Origin: Auanema rhodensis
Lineage: Eukaryota > Nematoda > Chromadorea > Rhabditida > Rhabditidae
Direction: 5' to 3'
Assembly: GCA_964057225.1 (NCBI GenBank)
Contig: OZ059894.1
Span: 1,736,001-1,800,000 of the forward strand
DNA: 64,000 bases
In this document: positions 52,301-64,000 of the stretch, in pieces
How positions within the stretch are numbered: the first letter of the stretch is position 1
Layout: each line of letters opens with the position of its first letter
The notes under the pieces: generated by a model
Databases searched by the model: none
Seen by the model: the letters and a program-made list of their open reading frames with translations, nothing else
Told to the model about the DNA's origin: nothing
Made by a program: the position numbers and the translations under genes

Positions 52301-55108
52301 GCATTAGTGTATGTTGAGTTTCCATGTACACTCAACATTGCTTCCAAAAACATTTTGACAAAAATTTTTTCGAAAAATTTCAGAATATTTTAGCAAAAAG
52401 TAGATGTTTTTAGATTCCTTTTTTCAAGGCAAAGACGATGGACAATGTTATTCAACGAAAAAATTAATTCTTCAGGGTGAAAATCGAGGATATAAGTGTG
52501 AACTTATATCAGTTGATATCTCGGTGCATTTTTAAGCTAGCGCAAATCTGATAACACAGATCGACGCAGCTTGAAAATCCGCATCGAATGCACTATACTA
52601 CATTGAGGAACGCTTAATACAAAAATTAGTTATGATCGTTTGAAAAATGATGCATTAGTGTATGTTGAGTTTCCATGTACACTCAACATAGCTTCCAAAA
52701 ACATTTTGACAAAAATTTTTTCGAAAAATTTCAGAATAATTTAGCAAAAAGTAGATGTTTTTAGATTTCTTTTTTTAAGGCAAAGACGATGGACAATGTT
52801 ATTCAACGAAAAAATTAATTCTTCAGGGTGAAAATCGAGGATATAAGTGTGAACTTATATCAGTTGATATCTCGGTGCATTTTTAAGCTAGCGCAAATCT
52901 GATAACACAGATCGACGCAGCTTAAAAATCCGCATCGAATGCACTATACTACATTGAGGAACGCTTAATACAAAAATTAGTTATGATCGTTTGAAAAATG
53001 ATGCATTAGTGTATGTTGAGTTTCCATGTACACTCAACATTGCTTCCAAAAACATTTTGACAAAAATTTTTTCGAAAAATTTCAGAATAATTTAGCAAAA
53101 AGTAGATGTTTTTAGATTCCTTTTTTCAAGGCAAAGACGATGGACAATGTTATTCAACGAAAAAATTAATTCTTCAGGGTGAAAATCGAGGATATAAGTG
53201 TGATTTTATATCAGTTGATATCTCGGTGCATTTTTAAGCTAGCGCAAATCTGATAACACAGATCGACGCAGCTTAAAAATCCGCATCGAATGCACTATAC
53301 TACATTGAGGAACGCTTAATACAAAAATTAGTTATGATCGTTTGAAAAATGATGCATTAGTGTATGTTGAGTTTCCATGTACACTCAACATTGCTTCCAA
53401 AAACATTTTGACAAAAATTTTTTCGAAAAATTTCAGAATAATTTAGCAAAAAGTAGATGTTTTTAGATTCCTTTTTTCAAGGCAAAGACGATGGACAATG
53501 TTATTCAACGAAAAAATTAATTCTTCAGGGTGAAAATCGAGGATATAAGTGTGAACTTATATCAGTTGATATCTCGGTGCATTTTTAAGCTAGCGCAAAT
53601 CTGATAACACAGATCGACGCAGCTTGAAAATCCGCATCGAATGCACTATACTACTTTGAGAAACGCTTAATACAAAAATTAGTTATGATCGTTTGAAAAA
53701 TGATGCATTAGTGTATGTTGAGTTTCCATGTACACTCAACATTGCTTCCAAAAACATTTTGACAAAAATTTTTTCGAAAAATTTCAAATCAATTTAGCAG
53801 AAAGTATATGTTTTTAGATTCCTTTTTTCAAGGCAAAGACGATGGACAATGTTATTCAACGAAAAAATTAATTCTTCAGGGTGAAAATCGAGGATATAAG
53901 TGTGAACTTATATCAGTTGATATCTCGGTGCATTTTTAAGCTAGCGCAAATCTGATAACACAGATCGACGCAGCTTAAAAATCCGCATCGAATGCACTAT
54001 ACTACATTGAGGAACGCTTAATACAAAAATTAGTTATGATCGTTTGAAAAATGATGCATTAGTGTATGTTGAGTTTCCATGTACACTCAACATTGCTTCC
54101 AAAAACATTTTGACAAAAATTTTTTCGAAAAATTTCAAAATAATTTAGCAAAAAGTAGATGTTTTTAGATTCCTTTTTTCAAGGCAAAGACGATGGACAA
54201 TGTTATTCAACGAAAAAATTAATTCTTCAGGGTGAAAATCGAGGATATAAGTGTGAACTTATATCAGTTGATATCTCGGTGCATTTTTAAGCTAGCGCAA
54301 ATCTGATAACACAGATCGACGCAGCTTGAAAATCCGCATCGAATGCACTATACTACATTGAGAAACGCTTAATACAAAAATTAGTTATGATCGTTTGAAA
54401 AATGATGCATTAGTGTATGTTGAGTTTCCATGTACACTCAACATTGCTTCCAAAAACATTTTGACAAAAATTTTTTCGAAAAATTTCAAATTAATTTAGC
54501 AGAAAGTATATGTTTTTAGATTCCTTTTTTCAAGGCAAAGACGATGGACAATGTTATTCAACGAAAAAATTAATTCTTCAGGGTGAAAATCGAGGATATA
54601 AGTGTGAACTTATATCAGTTGATATCTCGGTGCATTTTTAAGCTAGCGCAAATCTGATAACACAGATCGACGCAGCTTGAAAATCCGCATCGAATGCACT
54701 ATACTACTTTGAGAAACGCTTAATACAAAAATTAGTTATGATCGTTTGAAAAATGATGCATTAGTGTATGTTGAGTTTCCATGTACACTCAACATTGCTT
54801 CCAAAAACATTTTGACAAAAATTTTTTCGAAAAATTTCAAATTAATTTAGCAGAAAGTATATGTTTTTAGATTCCTTTTTTCAAGGCAAAGACGATGGAC
54901 AATGTTATTCAACGAAAAAATTAATTCTTCAGGGTGAAAATCGAGGATATAAGTGTGAACTTATATCAGTTGATATCTCGGTGCATTTTTAAGCTAGCGC
55001 AAATCTGATAACACAGATCGACGCAGCTTGAAAATCCGCATCGAATGCACTATACTACATTGAGGAACGCTTAATACAAAAATTAGTTATGATCGTTTGA
55101 AAAATGAT
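52301..55108. repeat. 17-monomer HOR, copy C, contracted (M150-M157)
   Basis: M150 and M151 match M114 and M115. M152 resembles M138 and has a private two-base change in inverted repeat 2. M153 matches M116, M154 matches M146 (C86), M155 matches M123, M156 matches M124 and M157 matches M126. It is a shortened version (8 monomers) in which the steps through M117-M120 and M122 are missing. Confidence 0.82.
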
Positions 55109-56161
55109 GCATTAGTGTATGTTGAGTTTCCATGTACACTCAACATAGCTTCCAAAAACATTTTGACAAAAATTTTTTCGAAAAATTTCAAAATAATTTA
55201 GCAGAAAGTAGATGTTTTTAGATTCCTTTTTTTAAGGCAAAGACGATGGACAATGTTATTCAACGAAAAAATTAATTCTTCAGGGTGAAAATCGAGGATA
55301 TAAGTGTGAACTTATATCAGTTGATATCTCGGTGCATTTTTAAGCTAGCGCAAATCTGATAACACAGATCGACGCAGCTTGAAAATCCGCATCGAATGCA
55401 CTATACTACTTTGAGAAACGCTTAATACAAAAATTAGTTATGATCGTTTGAAAAATGATGCATTAGTGTATGTTGAGTTTCCATGTACACTCAACATTGC
55501 TTCCAAAAACATTTTGACAAAAATTTTTTCGAAAAATTTCAAATTAATTTAGCAGAAAGTATATGTTTTTAGATTCCTTTTTTTAAGGCAAAGACGACGG
55601 ACAATGTTATTCAACGAAAAAATTAATTCTTCAGGGTGAAAATCGAGGATATAAGTGTGAACTTATATCAGTTGATATCTCGGTGCATTTTTAAGCTAGC
55701 GCAAATCTGATAACACAGATCGACGCAGCTTGAAAATCCGCATCGAATGCACTATACTACTTTGAGAAACGCTTAATACAAAAATTAGTTATGATCGTTT
55801 GAAAAATGATGCATTAGTGTATGTTGAGTTTCCATGTACACTCAACATAGCTTCCAAAAACATTTTGACAAAAATTTTTTCGAAAAATTTCAAAATAATT
55901 TAGCAGAAAGTAGATGTTTTTAGATTCCTTTTTTTAAGGCAAAGACGATGGACAATGTTATTCAACGAAAAAATTAATTCTTCAGGGTGAAAATCGAGGA
56001 TATAAGTGTGAACTTATATCAGTTGATATCTCGGTGCATTTTTAAGCTAGCGCAAATCTGATAACACAGATCGACGCAGCTTGAAAATCCGCATCGAATG
56101 CACTATACTACATTGAGGAACGCTTAATACAAAAATTAGTTATGATCGTTTGAAAAATGAT
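55109..56161. repeat. Monomers M158-M160
   Basis: All three carry T125 on a C117 background (CC followed by TTTTTTT and AAGG), a combination that begins here and marks the right part of the window. M158 and M160 are A39/G96. M159 is T85/G96/T103 with a private T139 to C (GACGACGGA). Confidence 0.8.
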
Positions 56162-58267
56162 GCATTAGTGTATGTTGAGTTTCCATGTACACTCAACATA
56201 GCTTCCAAAAACATTTTGACAAAAATTTTTTCGAAAAATTTCAAAATAATTTAGCAGAAAGTAGATGTTTTTAGATTCCTTTTTTTAAGGCAAAGACGAT
56301 GGACAATGTTATTCAACGAAAAAATTAATTCTTCAGGGTGAAAATCGAGGATATAAGTGTGAACTTATATCAGTTGATATCTCGGTGCATTTTTAAGCTA
56401 GCGCAAATCTGATAACACAGATCGACGCAGCTTGAAAATCCGCATCGAATGCACTATACTACATTGAGAAACGCTTAATACAAAAATTAGTTATGATCGT
56501 TTGAAAAATGATGCATTAGTTTATGTTGAGTTTCCATGTACACTCAACATTGCTTCCAAAAACATTTTGACAAAAATTTTTTCGAAAAATTTCAAAATAA
56601 TTTAGCAAAAAGTAGATGTTTTTAGATTCCTTTTTTCAAGGCGAAGACGATGGACATTGTTATTCAACGAAAAAATTAATTCTTCAGGGTGAAAATCGAG
56701 GATATAAGTGTGAACTTATATCAGTTGATATCTCGGTGCATTTTTAAGCTAGCGCAAATCTGATAACACAGATCGACGCAGCTTGAAAATCCGCATCGAA
56801 TGCACTATACTACTTTGAGAAACGCTTAATACAAAAATTAGTTATGATCGTTTGAAAAATGATGCATTAGTGTATGTTGAGTTTCCATGTACACTCAACA
56901 TTGCTTCCAAAAACATTTTGACAAAAATTTTTTCGAAAAATTTCAAAATAATTTAGCAAAAAGTAGATGTTTTTAGATTTCTTTTTTCAAGGCAAAGACG
57001 ATGGACAATGTTATTCAACGAAAAAATTAATTCTTCAGGGTGAAAATCGAGGATATAAGTGTGAACTTATATCAGTTGATATCTCGGTGCATTTTTAAGC
57101 TAGCGCAAATCTGATAACACAGATCGACGCAGCTTGAAAATCCGCATCGAATGCACTATACTACATTGAGGAACGCTTAATACAAAAATTAGTTATGATC
57201 GTTTGAAAAATGATGCATTAGTGTATGTTGAGTTTCCATGTACACTCAACATTGCTTCCAAAAACATTTTGACAAAAATTTTTTCGAAAAATTTCAAAAT
57301 AATTTAGCAAAAAGTAGATGTTTTTAGATTCCTTTTTTCAAGGCAAAGACGATGGACAATGTTATTCAACGAAAAAATTAATTCTTCAGGGTGAAAATCG
57401 AGGATATAAGTGTGAACTTATATCAGTTGATATCTCGGTGCATTTTTAAGCTAGCGCAAATCTGATAACACAGATCGACGCAGCTTGAAAATCCGCATCG
57501 AATGCACTATACTACATTGAGAAACGCTTAATACAAAAATTAGTTATGATCGTTTGAAAAATGATGCATTAGTGTATGTTGAGTTTCCATGTACACTCAA
57601 CATTGCTTCCAAAAACATTTTGACAAAAATTTTTTCGAAAAATTTCAAATTAATTTAGCAGAAAGTATATGTTTTTAGATTCCTTTTTTCAAGGCAAAGA
57701 CGATGGACAATGTTATTCAACGAAAAAATTAATTCTTCAGGGTGAAAATCGAGGATATAAGTGTGAACTTATATCAGTTGATATCTCGGTGCATTTTTAA
57801 GCTAGCGCAAATCTGATAACACAGATCGACGCAGCTTGAAAATCCGCATCGAATGCACTATACTACTTTGAGAAACGCTTAATACAAAAATTAGTTATGA
57901 TCGTTTGAAAAATGATGCATTAGTGTATGTTGAGTTTCCATGTACACTCAACATTGCTTCCAAAAACATTTTGACAAAAATTTTTTCGAAAAATTTCAAA
58001 TTAATTTAGCAGAAAGTATATGTTTTTAGATTCCTTTTTTCAAGGCAAAGACGATGGACAATGTTATTCAACGAAAAAATTAATTCTTCAGGGTGAAAAT
58101 CGAGGATATAAGTGTGAACTTATATCAGTTGATATCTCGGTGCATTTTTAAGCTAGCGCAAATCTGATAACACAGATCGACGCAGCTTGAAAATCCGCAT
58201 CGAATGCACTATACTACATTGAGGAACGCTTAATACAAAAATTAGTTATGATCGTTTGAAAAATGAT
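56162..58267. repeat. 6-mer HOR, copy 1 (M161-M166)
   Basis: 2106-bp unit. M161 is A39/G96/T125 ending ACATTGAGAAAC. M162 has G9 to T, A131 to G and A145 to T. M163 has T117. M164 matches M123. M165 and M166 match M156 and M157. The three rare changes of M162 recur together in M168, 2106 bp downstream. Confidence 0.92.
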
Positions 58268-59320
58268 GCATTAGTGTATGTTGAGTTTCCATGTACACTC
58301 AACATAGCTTCCAAAAACATTTTGACAAAAATTTTTTCGAAAAATTTCAAAATAATTTAGCAGAAAGTAGATGTTTTTAGATTCCTTTTTTTAAGGCAAA
58401 GACGATGGACAATGTTATTCAACGAAAAAATTAATTCTTCAGGGTGAAAATCGAGGATATAAGTGTGAACTTATATCAGTTGATATCTCGGTGCATTTTT
58501 AAGCTAGCGCAAATCTGATAACACAGATCGACGCAGCTTGAAAATCCGCATCGAATGCACTATACTACATTGAGAAACGCTTAATACAAAAATTAGTTAT
58601 GATCGTTTGAAAAATGATGCATTAGTTTATGTTGAGTTTCCATGTACACTCAACATTGCTTCCAAAAACATTTTGACAAAAATTTTTTCGAAAAATTTCA
58701 AAATAATTTAGCAAAAAGTAGATGTTTTTAGATTCCTTTTTTCAAGGCGAAGACGATGGACATTGTTATTCAACGAAAAAATTAATTCTTCAGGGTGAAA
58801 ATCGAGGATATAAGTGTGAACTTATATCAGTTGATATCTCGGTGCATTTTTAAGCTAGCGCAAATCTGATAACACAGATCGACGCAGCTTGAAAATCCGC
58901 ATCGAATGCACTATACTACTTTGAGAAACGCTTAATACAAAAATTAGTTATGATCGTTTGAAAAATGATGCATTAGTGTATGTTGAGTTTCCATGTACAC
59001 TCAACATTGCTTCCAAAAACATTTTGACAAAAATTTTTTCGAAAAATTTCAAAATAATTTAGCAAAAAGTAGATGTTTTTAGATTTCTTTTTTCAAGGCA
59101 AAGACGATGGACAATGTTATTCAACGAAAAAATTAATTCTTCAGGGTGAAAATCGAGGATATAAGTGTGAACTTATATCAGTTGATATCTCGGTGCATTT
59201 TTAAGCTAGCGCAAATCTGATAACACAGATCGACGCAGCTTGAAAATCCGCATCGAATGCACTATACTACATTGAGAAACGCTTAATACAAAAATTAGTT
59301 ATGATCGTTTGAAAAATGAT
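58268..59320. repeat. 6-mer HOR, partial copy 2 (M167-M169)
   Basis: M167 and M168 match M161 and M162, including T9, G131 and T145. M169 has T117 of M163 but ends ACATTGAGAAAC as M164 does, so it may be an M163/M164 hybrid that closes the partial copy. Confidence 0.88.
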
Positions 59321-61075
59321 GCATTAGTGTATGTTGAGTTTCCATGTACACTCAACATTGCTTCCAAAAACATTTTGACAAAAATTTTTTCGAAAAATTT
59401 CAAATTAATTTAGCAGAAAGTATATGTTTTTAGATTCCTTTTTTCAAGGCAAAGACGATGGACAATGTTATTCAACGAAAAAATTAATTCTTCAGGGTGA
59501 AAATCGAGGATATAAGTGTGAACTTATATCAGTTGATATCTCGGTGCATTTTTAAGCTAGCGCAAATCTGATAACACAGATCGACGCAGCTTAAAAATCC
59601 GCATCGAATGCACTATACTACATTGAGGAACGCTTAATACAAAAATTAGTTATGATCGTTTGAAAAATGATGCATTAGTGTATGTTGAGTTTCCATGTAC
59701 ACTCAACATTGCTTCCAAAAACATTTTGACAAAAATTTTTTCGAAAAATTTCAAAATAATTTAGCAAAATGTAGATGTTTTTAGATTTCTTTTTTCAAGG
59801 CAAAGACGATGGACAATGTTATTCAACGGAAAAATTAATTCTTCAGGGTGAAAATCGGGGATATAAGTGTGAACTTATATCAGTTGATATCTCGGTGCAT
59901 TTTTAAGCTAGCGCAAATCTGATAACACAGATCGACGCAGCTTGAAAGTCCGCATCGAATGCACTATACTACTTTGAGAAACGCTTAATACAAAAATTAG
60001 TTATGATCGTTTGAAAAATGATGCATTAGTGTATGTTGAGTTTCCATGTACACTCAACATTGCTTCCAAAAACATTTTGACAAAAATTTTTTCGAAAAAT
60101 TTCAAAATAATTTAGCAAAAAGTAGATGTTTTTAGATTCCTTTTTTCAAGGCAAAGACGATGGACAATGTTATTCAACGAAAAAATTAATTCTTCAGGGT
60201 GAAAATCGAGGATATAAGTGTGAACTTATATCAGTTGATATCTCGGTGCATTGTTAAGCTAGCGCAAATCTGATAACACAGATCGACGCAGCTTGAAAAT
60301 CCGCATCGAATGCACTATACTACATTGAGAAACGCTTAATACAAAAATTAGTTATGATCGTTTGAAAAATGATGCATTAGTGTATGTTGAGTTTCCATGT
60401 ACACTCAACATTGCTTCCAAAAACATTTTGACAAAAATTTTTTCGAAAAATTTCAAATTAATTTAGCAGAAAGTATATGTTTTTAGATTCCTTTTTTCAA
60501 GGCAAAGACGATGGACAATGTTATTCAACGGAAAAATTAATTCTTCAGGGTGAAAATCGGGGATATAAGTGTGAACTTATATCAGTTGATATCTCGGTGC
60601 ATTTTTAAGCTAGCGCAAATCTGATAACACAGATCGACGCAGCTTGAAAATCCGCATCGAATGCACTATACTACTTTGAGAAACGCTTAATACAAAAATT
60701 AGTTATGATCGTTTGAAAAATGATGCATTAGTGTATGTTGAGTTTCCATGTACACTCAACATTGCTTCCAAAAACATTTTGACAAAAATTTTTTCGAAAA
60801 ATTTCAAATTAATTTAGCAGAAAGTATATGTTTTTAGATTCCTTTTTTCAAGGCAAAGACGATGGACAATGTTATTCAACGAAAAAATTAATTCTTCAGG
60901 GTGAAAATCGAGGATATAAGTGTGAACTTATATCAGTTGATATCTCGGTGCATTTTTAAGCTAGCGCAAATCTGATAACACAGATCGACGCAGCTTGAAA
61001 ATCCGCATCGAATGCACTATACTACTTTGAGAAACGCTTAATACAAAAATTAGTTATGATCGTTTGAAAAATGAT
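59321..61075. repeat. Monomers M170-M174
   Basis: M170 (T85/G96/T103/A273), M171 (G158/G187, with private ATGTAG and GAAAGTCC) and M172 (ACATTGAGAAAC, with T231 to G) echo the order M121-M122-M123. M173 joins a T85/T103 5' part to the G158/G187 marks. M174 is a plain T85/T103 monomer. This is a remnant of the 17-monomer HOR. Confidence 0.8.
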
Positions 61076-62479
61076 GCATTAGTGTATGTTGAGTTTCCAT
61101 GTACACTCAACATTGCTTCCAAAAACATTTTGACAAAAATTTTTTCGAAAAATTTCAAATTAATTTAGCAGAAAGTATATGTTTTTAGATTCCTTTTTTC
61201 AAGGCAAAGACGATGGACAATGTTATTCAACGAAAAAATTAATTCTTCAGGGTGAAAATCGAGGATATAAGTGTGAACTTATATCAGATGATATCTCGGT
61301 GCATTTTTAAGCTAGCGCAAATCTGATAACACAGATCGACGCAGCTTGAAAATCCGCATCGAATGCACTATACTACATTGAGGAACGCTTAATACAAAAA
61401 TTAGTTATGATCGTTTGAAAAATGATGCATTAGTGTATGTTGAGTTTCCATGTACACTCAACATAGCTTCCAAAAACATTTTGACAAAAATTTTTTCGAA
61501 AAATTTCAAAATAATTTAGCAGAAAGTAGATGTTTTTAGATTCCTTTTTTTAAGGCAAAGACGATGGACAATGTTATTCAACGAAAAAATTAATTCTTCA
61601 GGGTGAAAATCGAGGATATAAGTGTGAACATATATCAGTTGATATCTCGGTGCATTTTTAAGCTAGCGCAAATCTGATAACACAGATCGACGCAGCTTGA
61701 AAATCCGCATCGAATGCACTATACTACTTTGAGAAACGCTTAATACAAAAATCAGTTATGATCGTTTGAAAAATGATGCATTAGTGTATGTTGAGTTTCC
61801 ATGTACACTCAACATTGCTTCCAAAAACATTTTGACAAAAATTTTTTCGAAAAATTTCAAGATAATTTAGCAAAAAGTAGATGTTTTTAGATTCCTTTTT
61901 TCAAGGCGAAGACGATGGACAATGTTATTCAACGAAAAAATTAATTCTTCAGGGTGAAAATCGAGGATATAAGTGTGAACTTATATCAGTTGATATCTCG
62001 GTGCATTTTTAAGCTAGCGCAAATCTGATAACACAGATCGACGCAGCTTGAAAATCCGCATCGAATGCACTATACTACTTTGAGAAACGCTTAATACAAA
62101 AATTAGTTATGATCGTTTGAAAAATGATGCATTAGTGTATGTTGAGTTTCCATGTACACTCAACATAGCTTCCAAAAACATTTTGACAAAATTTTTTTCG
62201 AAAAATTTCAAAATAATTTAGCAGAAAGTAGATGTTTTTAGATTCCTTTTTTCAAGGCAAAGACGATGGACAATGTTATTCAACGAAAAAATTAATTCTT
62301 CAGGGTGAAAATCGAGGATATAAGTGTGAACTTATATCAGTTGATATCTCGGTGCATTTTTAAGCTAGCGCAAATCTGATAACACAGATCGACGCAGCTT
62401 GAAAATCCGCATCGAATGCACTATACTACATTGAGAAACGCTTAATACAAAAATTAGTTATGATCGTTTGAAAAATGAT
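61076..62479. repeat. Right-edge 4-mer HOR, copy 1 (M175-M178)
   Basis: M175 is T85/T103 with T213 to A (TCAGATGATATC). M176 is A39/G96/T125 with T204 to A (GAACATATATC) and C327. M177 has AAGATAATT and G131. M178 is A39/G96 ending ACATTGAGAAAC, with a longer T run (AATTTTTTTCG). M175-M177 recur at M179-M181. Confidence 0.88.
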
Positions 62480-63883
62480 GCATTAGTGTATGTTGAGTTT
62501 CCACGTACACTCAACATTGCTTCCAAAAACATTTTGACAAAAATTTTTTCGAAAAATTTCAAATTAATTTAGCAGAAAGTATATGTTTTTAGATTTCTTT
62601 TTTCAAGGCAAAGACGATGGACAATGTTATTCAACGAAAAAATTAATTCTTCAGGGTGAAAATCGAGGATATAAGTGTGAACTTATATCAGATGATATCT
62701 CGGTGCATTTTTAAGCTAGCGCAAATCTGATAACACAGATCGACGCAGCTTGAAAATCCGCATCGAATGCACTATACTACATTGAGGAACGCTTAATACA
62801 AAAATTAGTTATGATCGTTTGAAAAATGATGCATTAGTGTATGTTGAGTTTCCATGTACACTCAACATAGCTTCCAAAAACATTTTGACAAAAATTTTTT
62901 CGAAAAATTTCAAAATAATTTAGCAGAAAGTAGATGTTTTTAGATTCCTTTTTTTAAGGCAAAGACGATGGACAATGTTATTCAACGAAAAAATTAATTC
63001 TTCAGGGTGAAAATCGAGGATATAAGTGTGAACATATATCAGTTGATATCTCGGTGCATTTTTAAGCTAGCGCAAATCTGATAACACAGATCGACGCAGC
63101 TTGAAAATCCGCATCGAATGCACTATACTACTTTGAGAAACGCTTAATACAAAAATCAGTTATGATCGTTTGAAAAATGATGCATTAGTGTATGTTGAGT
63201 TTCCATGTACACTCAACATTGCTTCCAAAAACATTTTGACAAAAATTTTTTCGAAAAATTTCAAGATAATTTAGCAAAAAGTAGATGTTTTTAGATTCCT
63301 TTTTTTAAGGCGAAGACGATGGACAATGTTATTCAACGAAAAAATTAATTCTTCAGGGTGAAAATCGAGGATATAAGTGTGAACTTATATCAGTTGATAT
63401 CTCGGTGCATTTTTAAGCTAGCGCAAATCTGATAACACAGATCGACGCAGCTTGAAAATCCGCATCGAATGCACTATACTACATTGAGAAACGCTTAATA
63501 CAAAAATTAGTTATGATCGTTTGAAAAATGATGCATTAGTGTATGTTGAGTTTCCATGTACACTCAACATAGCTTCCAAAAACATTTTGACAAAAATTTT
63601 TTCGAAAAATTTCAAAATAATTTAGCAGAAAGTAGATGTTTTTAGATTCCTTTTTTTAAGGCAAAGACGATGGACAATGTTATTCAACGAAAAAATTAAT
63701 TCTTCAGGGTGAAAATCGAGGATATAAGTGTGAACATATATCAGTTGATATCTCGGTGCATTTTTAAGCTAGCGCAAATCTGATAACACAGATCGACGCA
63801 GCTTGAAAATCCGCATCGAATGCACTATACTACTTTGAGAAACGCTTAATACAAAAATCAGTTATGATCGTTTGAAAAATGAT
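62480..63883. repeat. Right-edge 4-mer HOR, copy 2 (M179-M182)
   Basis: M179 shares A213 with M175 and has private changes (CCACGTAC, T117). M180 matches M176, and M181 matches M177 but with T125 and the M178-like end. M182 repeats M180 rather than M178, so the unit changes to a 702-bp dimer here. Confidence 0.87.
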
Positions 63884-64000
63884 GCATTAGTGTATGTTGA
63901 GTTTCCATGTACACTCAACATTGCTTCCAAAAACATTTTGACAAAAATTTTTTCGAAAAATTTCAAGATAATTTAGCAAAAAGTAGATGTTTTTAGATTC
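63884..64000. repeat. Partial monomer M183 (117 bp, cut by window edge)
   Basis: Bases p1 to p117 of the next monomer. It carries T39 and the AAGATAATT mark of M177 and M181, so the M180-M181 dimer is continuing. The array runs beyond the window. Confidence 0.93.

Larger units (their letters stand above)
1..64000. repeat. 351-bp satellite array, 182 full monomers plus one partial
   Basis: The whole window is a direct tandem repeat of one 351-bp monomer. The start GCATTAGTGT recurs at 1, 352, 703, 1054 and so on to 63884. Copies run head to tail in one orientation with no spacer, inversion or inserted element. Monomers differ by about 0 to 12 bases. M1 has 53 C and 58 G, so about 68% A+T. No gene is present: stops fall in all three forward frames (TGA p15, TAG p91, TAG p5) and in all three reverse frames (TTA p4, TCA p32, TTA p90 as read on the + strand). 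The array reaches both window edges. It is almost certainly eukaryotic constitutive heterochromatin. The family and species are not recognised. Confidence 0.98.

Noticed and set aside
1-64000. Open reading frames kept in phase by a 351-bp (3 x 117) period
   Set aside because: Every forward and reverse frame has stops in the monomer, and they recur in each copy. The A178 variant removes one TGA, but other stops close the same frame.
1-64000. CRISPR array
   Set aside because: Direct repeats are 351 bp with no unique spacers, and no cas genes are present.
1-64000. Transposon or retroelement tandem array
   Set aside because: No terminal repeats, coding domains, poly-A tail or target-site duplications. 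A remote origin from an element cannot be excluded but has no support in the sequence.
1-64000. Telomeric or subtelomeric repeat
   Set aside because: No TTAGG or TTAGGG arrays were seen; the short TTAG motifs are part of the 351-bp unit.
1-64000. Naming a species or a known satellite family (for example a beetle 350-360-bp satellite)
   Set aside because: Length and AT-richness are shared by many unrelated satellites. I could not match the sequence to one I know, and no search was possible.

Overview
The window is one uninterrupted satellite DNA array and holds no gene. From base 1 to base 64000 it is a head-to-tail, single-orientation run of one 351-bp monomer: 182 complete copies (M1 to M182) and 117 bp of a 183rd. 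Both ends of the window lie inside the array, so the true array is longer. The first monomer has 111 G+C in 351 (about 32%). All six reading frames are closed in the monomer, and because 351 is a multiple of three they stay closed at the same places in nearly every copy. I found no transposon, RNA gene, telomere repeat, inversion or spacer. Monomer starts are 351(k-1)+1 for M1 to M71, 351(k-1)+3 for M72 to M140 and 351(k-1)+2 for M141 to M183. The two shifts come from a +2 bp change in M71 and a -1 bp change in M140. Below, 'p39' means base 39 of a monomer, counted from the GCATTAGTGT start used here.

A tandem array of this size, AT-richness and monomer length points to a eukaryote and to pericentromeric or centromeric heterochromatin. 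CpG is not depleted (12 seen, about 8.8 expected in M1), which argues against a heavily CpG-methylated vertebrate or plant repeat and fits an insect or other low-methylation animal. I do not recognise the family and cannot name a species. The 351-bp unit is close to two nucleosome repeats.

The monomers differ by roughly 0 to 12 bases, mostly at a small set of recurring polymorphic positions (p39, p77, p83, p85, p88, p96, p103, p117, p125, p178, p200, p273, p277, p286, p296, p300, p302, p308). Reading these as a barcode resolves a mosaic of higher-order repeats (HORs): an 8-mer twice (1-5616), a short dimer alternation (5617-6669), a 4-mer three times (6670-10881), a 6-mer (10882-14742), an ABABA 5-mer three times (14743-20007), another 5-mer twice (21061-24570), a dimer (25977-27380), a 12-mer with nested 4-mers (29136-37208, the second copy one monomer short), a 17-monomer unit with expanded and contracted copies (38262-55108), a 6-mer (56162-59320), and a 4-mer collapsing to a dimer at the right edge (61076-64000). 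Several monomers are recombinants that mark unequal crossovers.

Each monomer carries three inverted repeats: p11-38, p189-210 and a 51-nt composite stem at p228-278, plus an imperfect A/T dyad centred on TTCGAA at p69-74. The third dyad is the most striking. In two monomers a T-to-C change at p233 faces G at p273 and restores a Watson-Crick pair. Dyads, a fixed length and recent HOR expansion together are compatible with a centromere-type satellite, but that role is inference.
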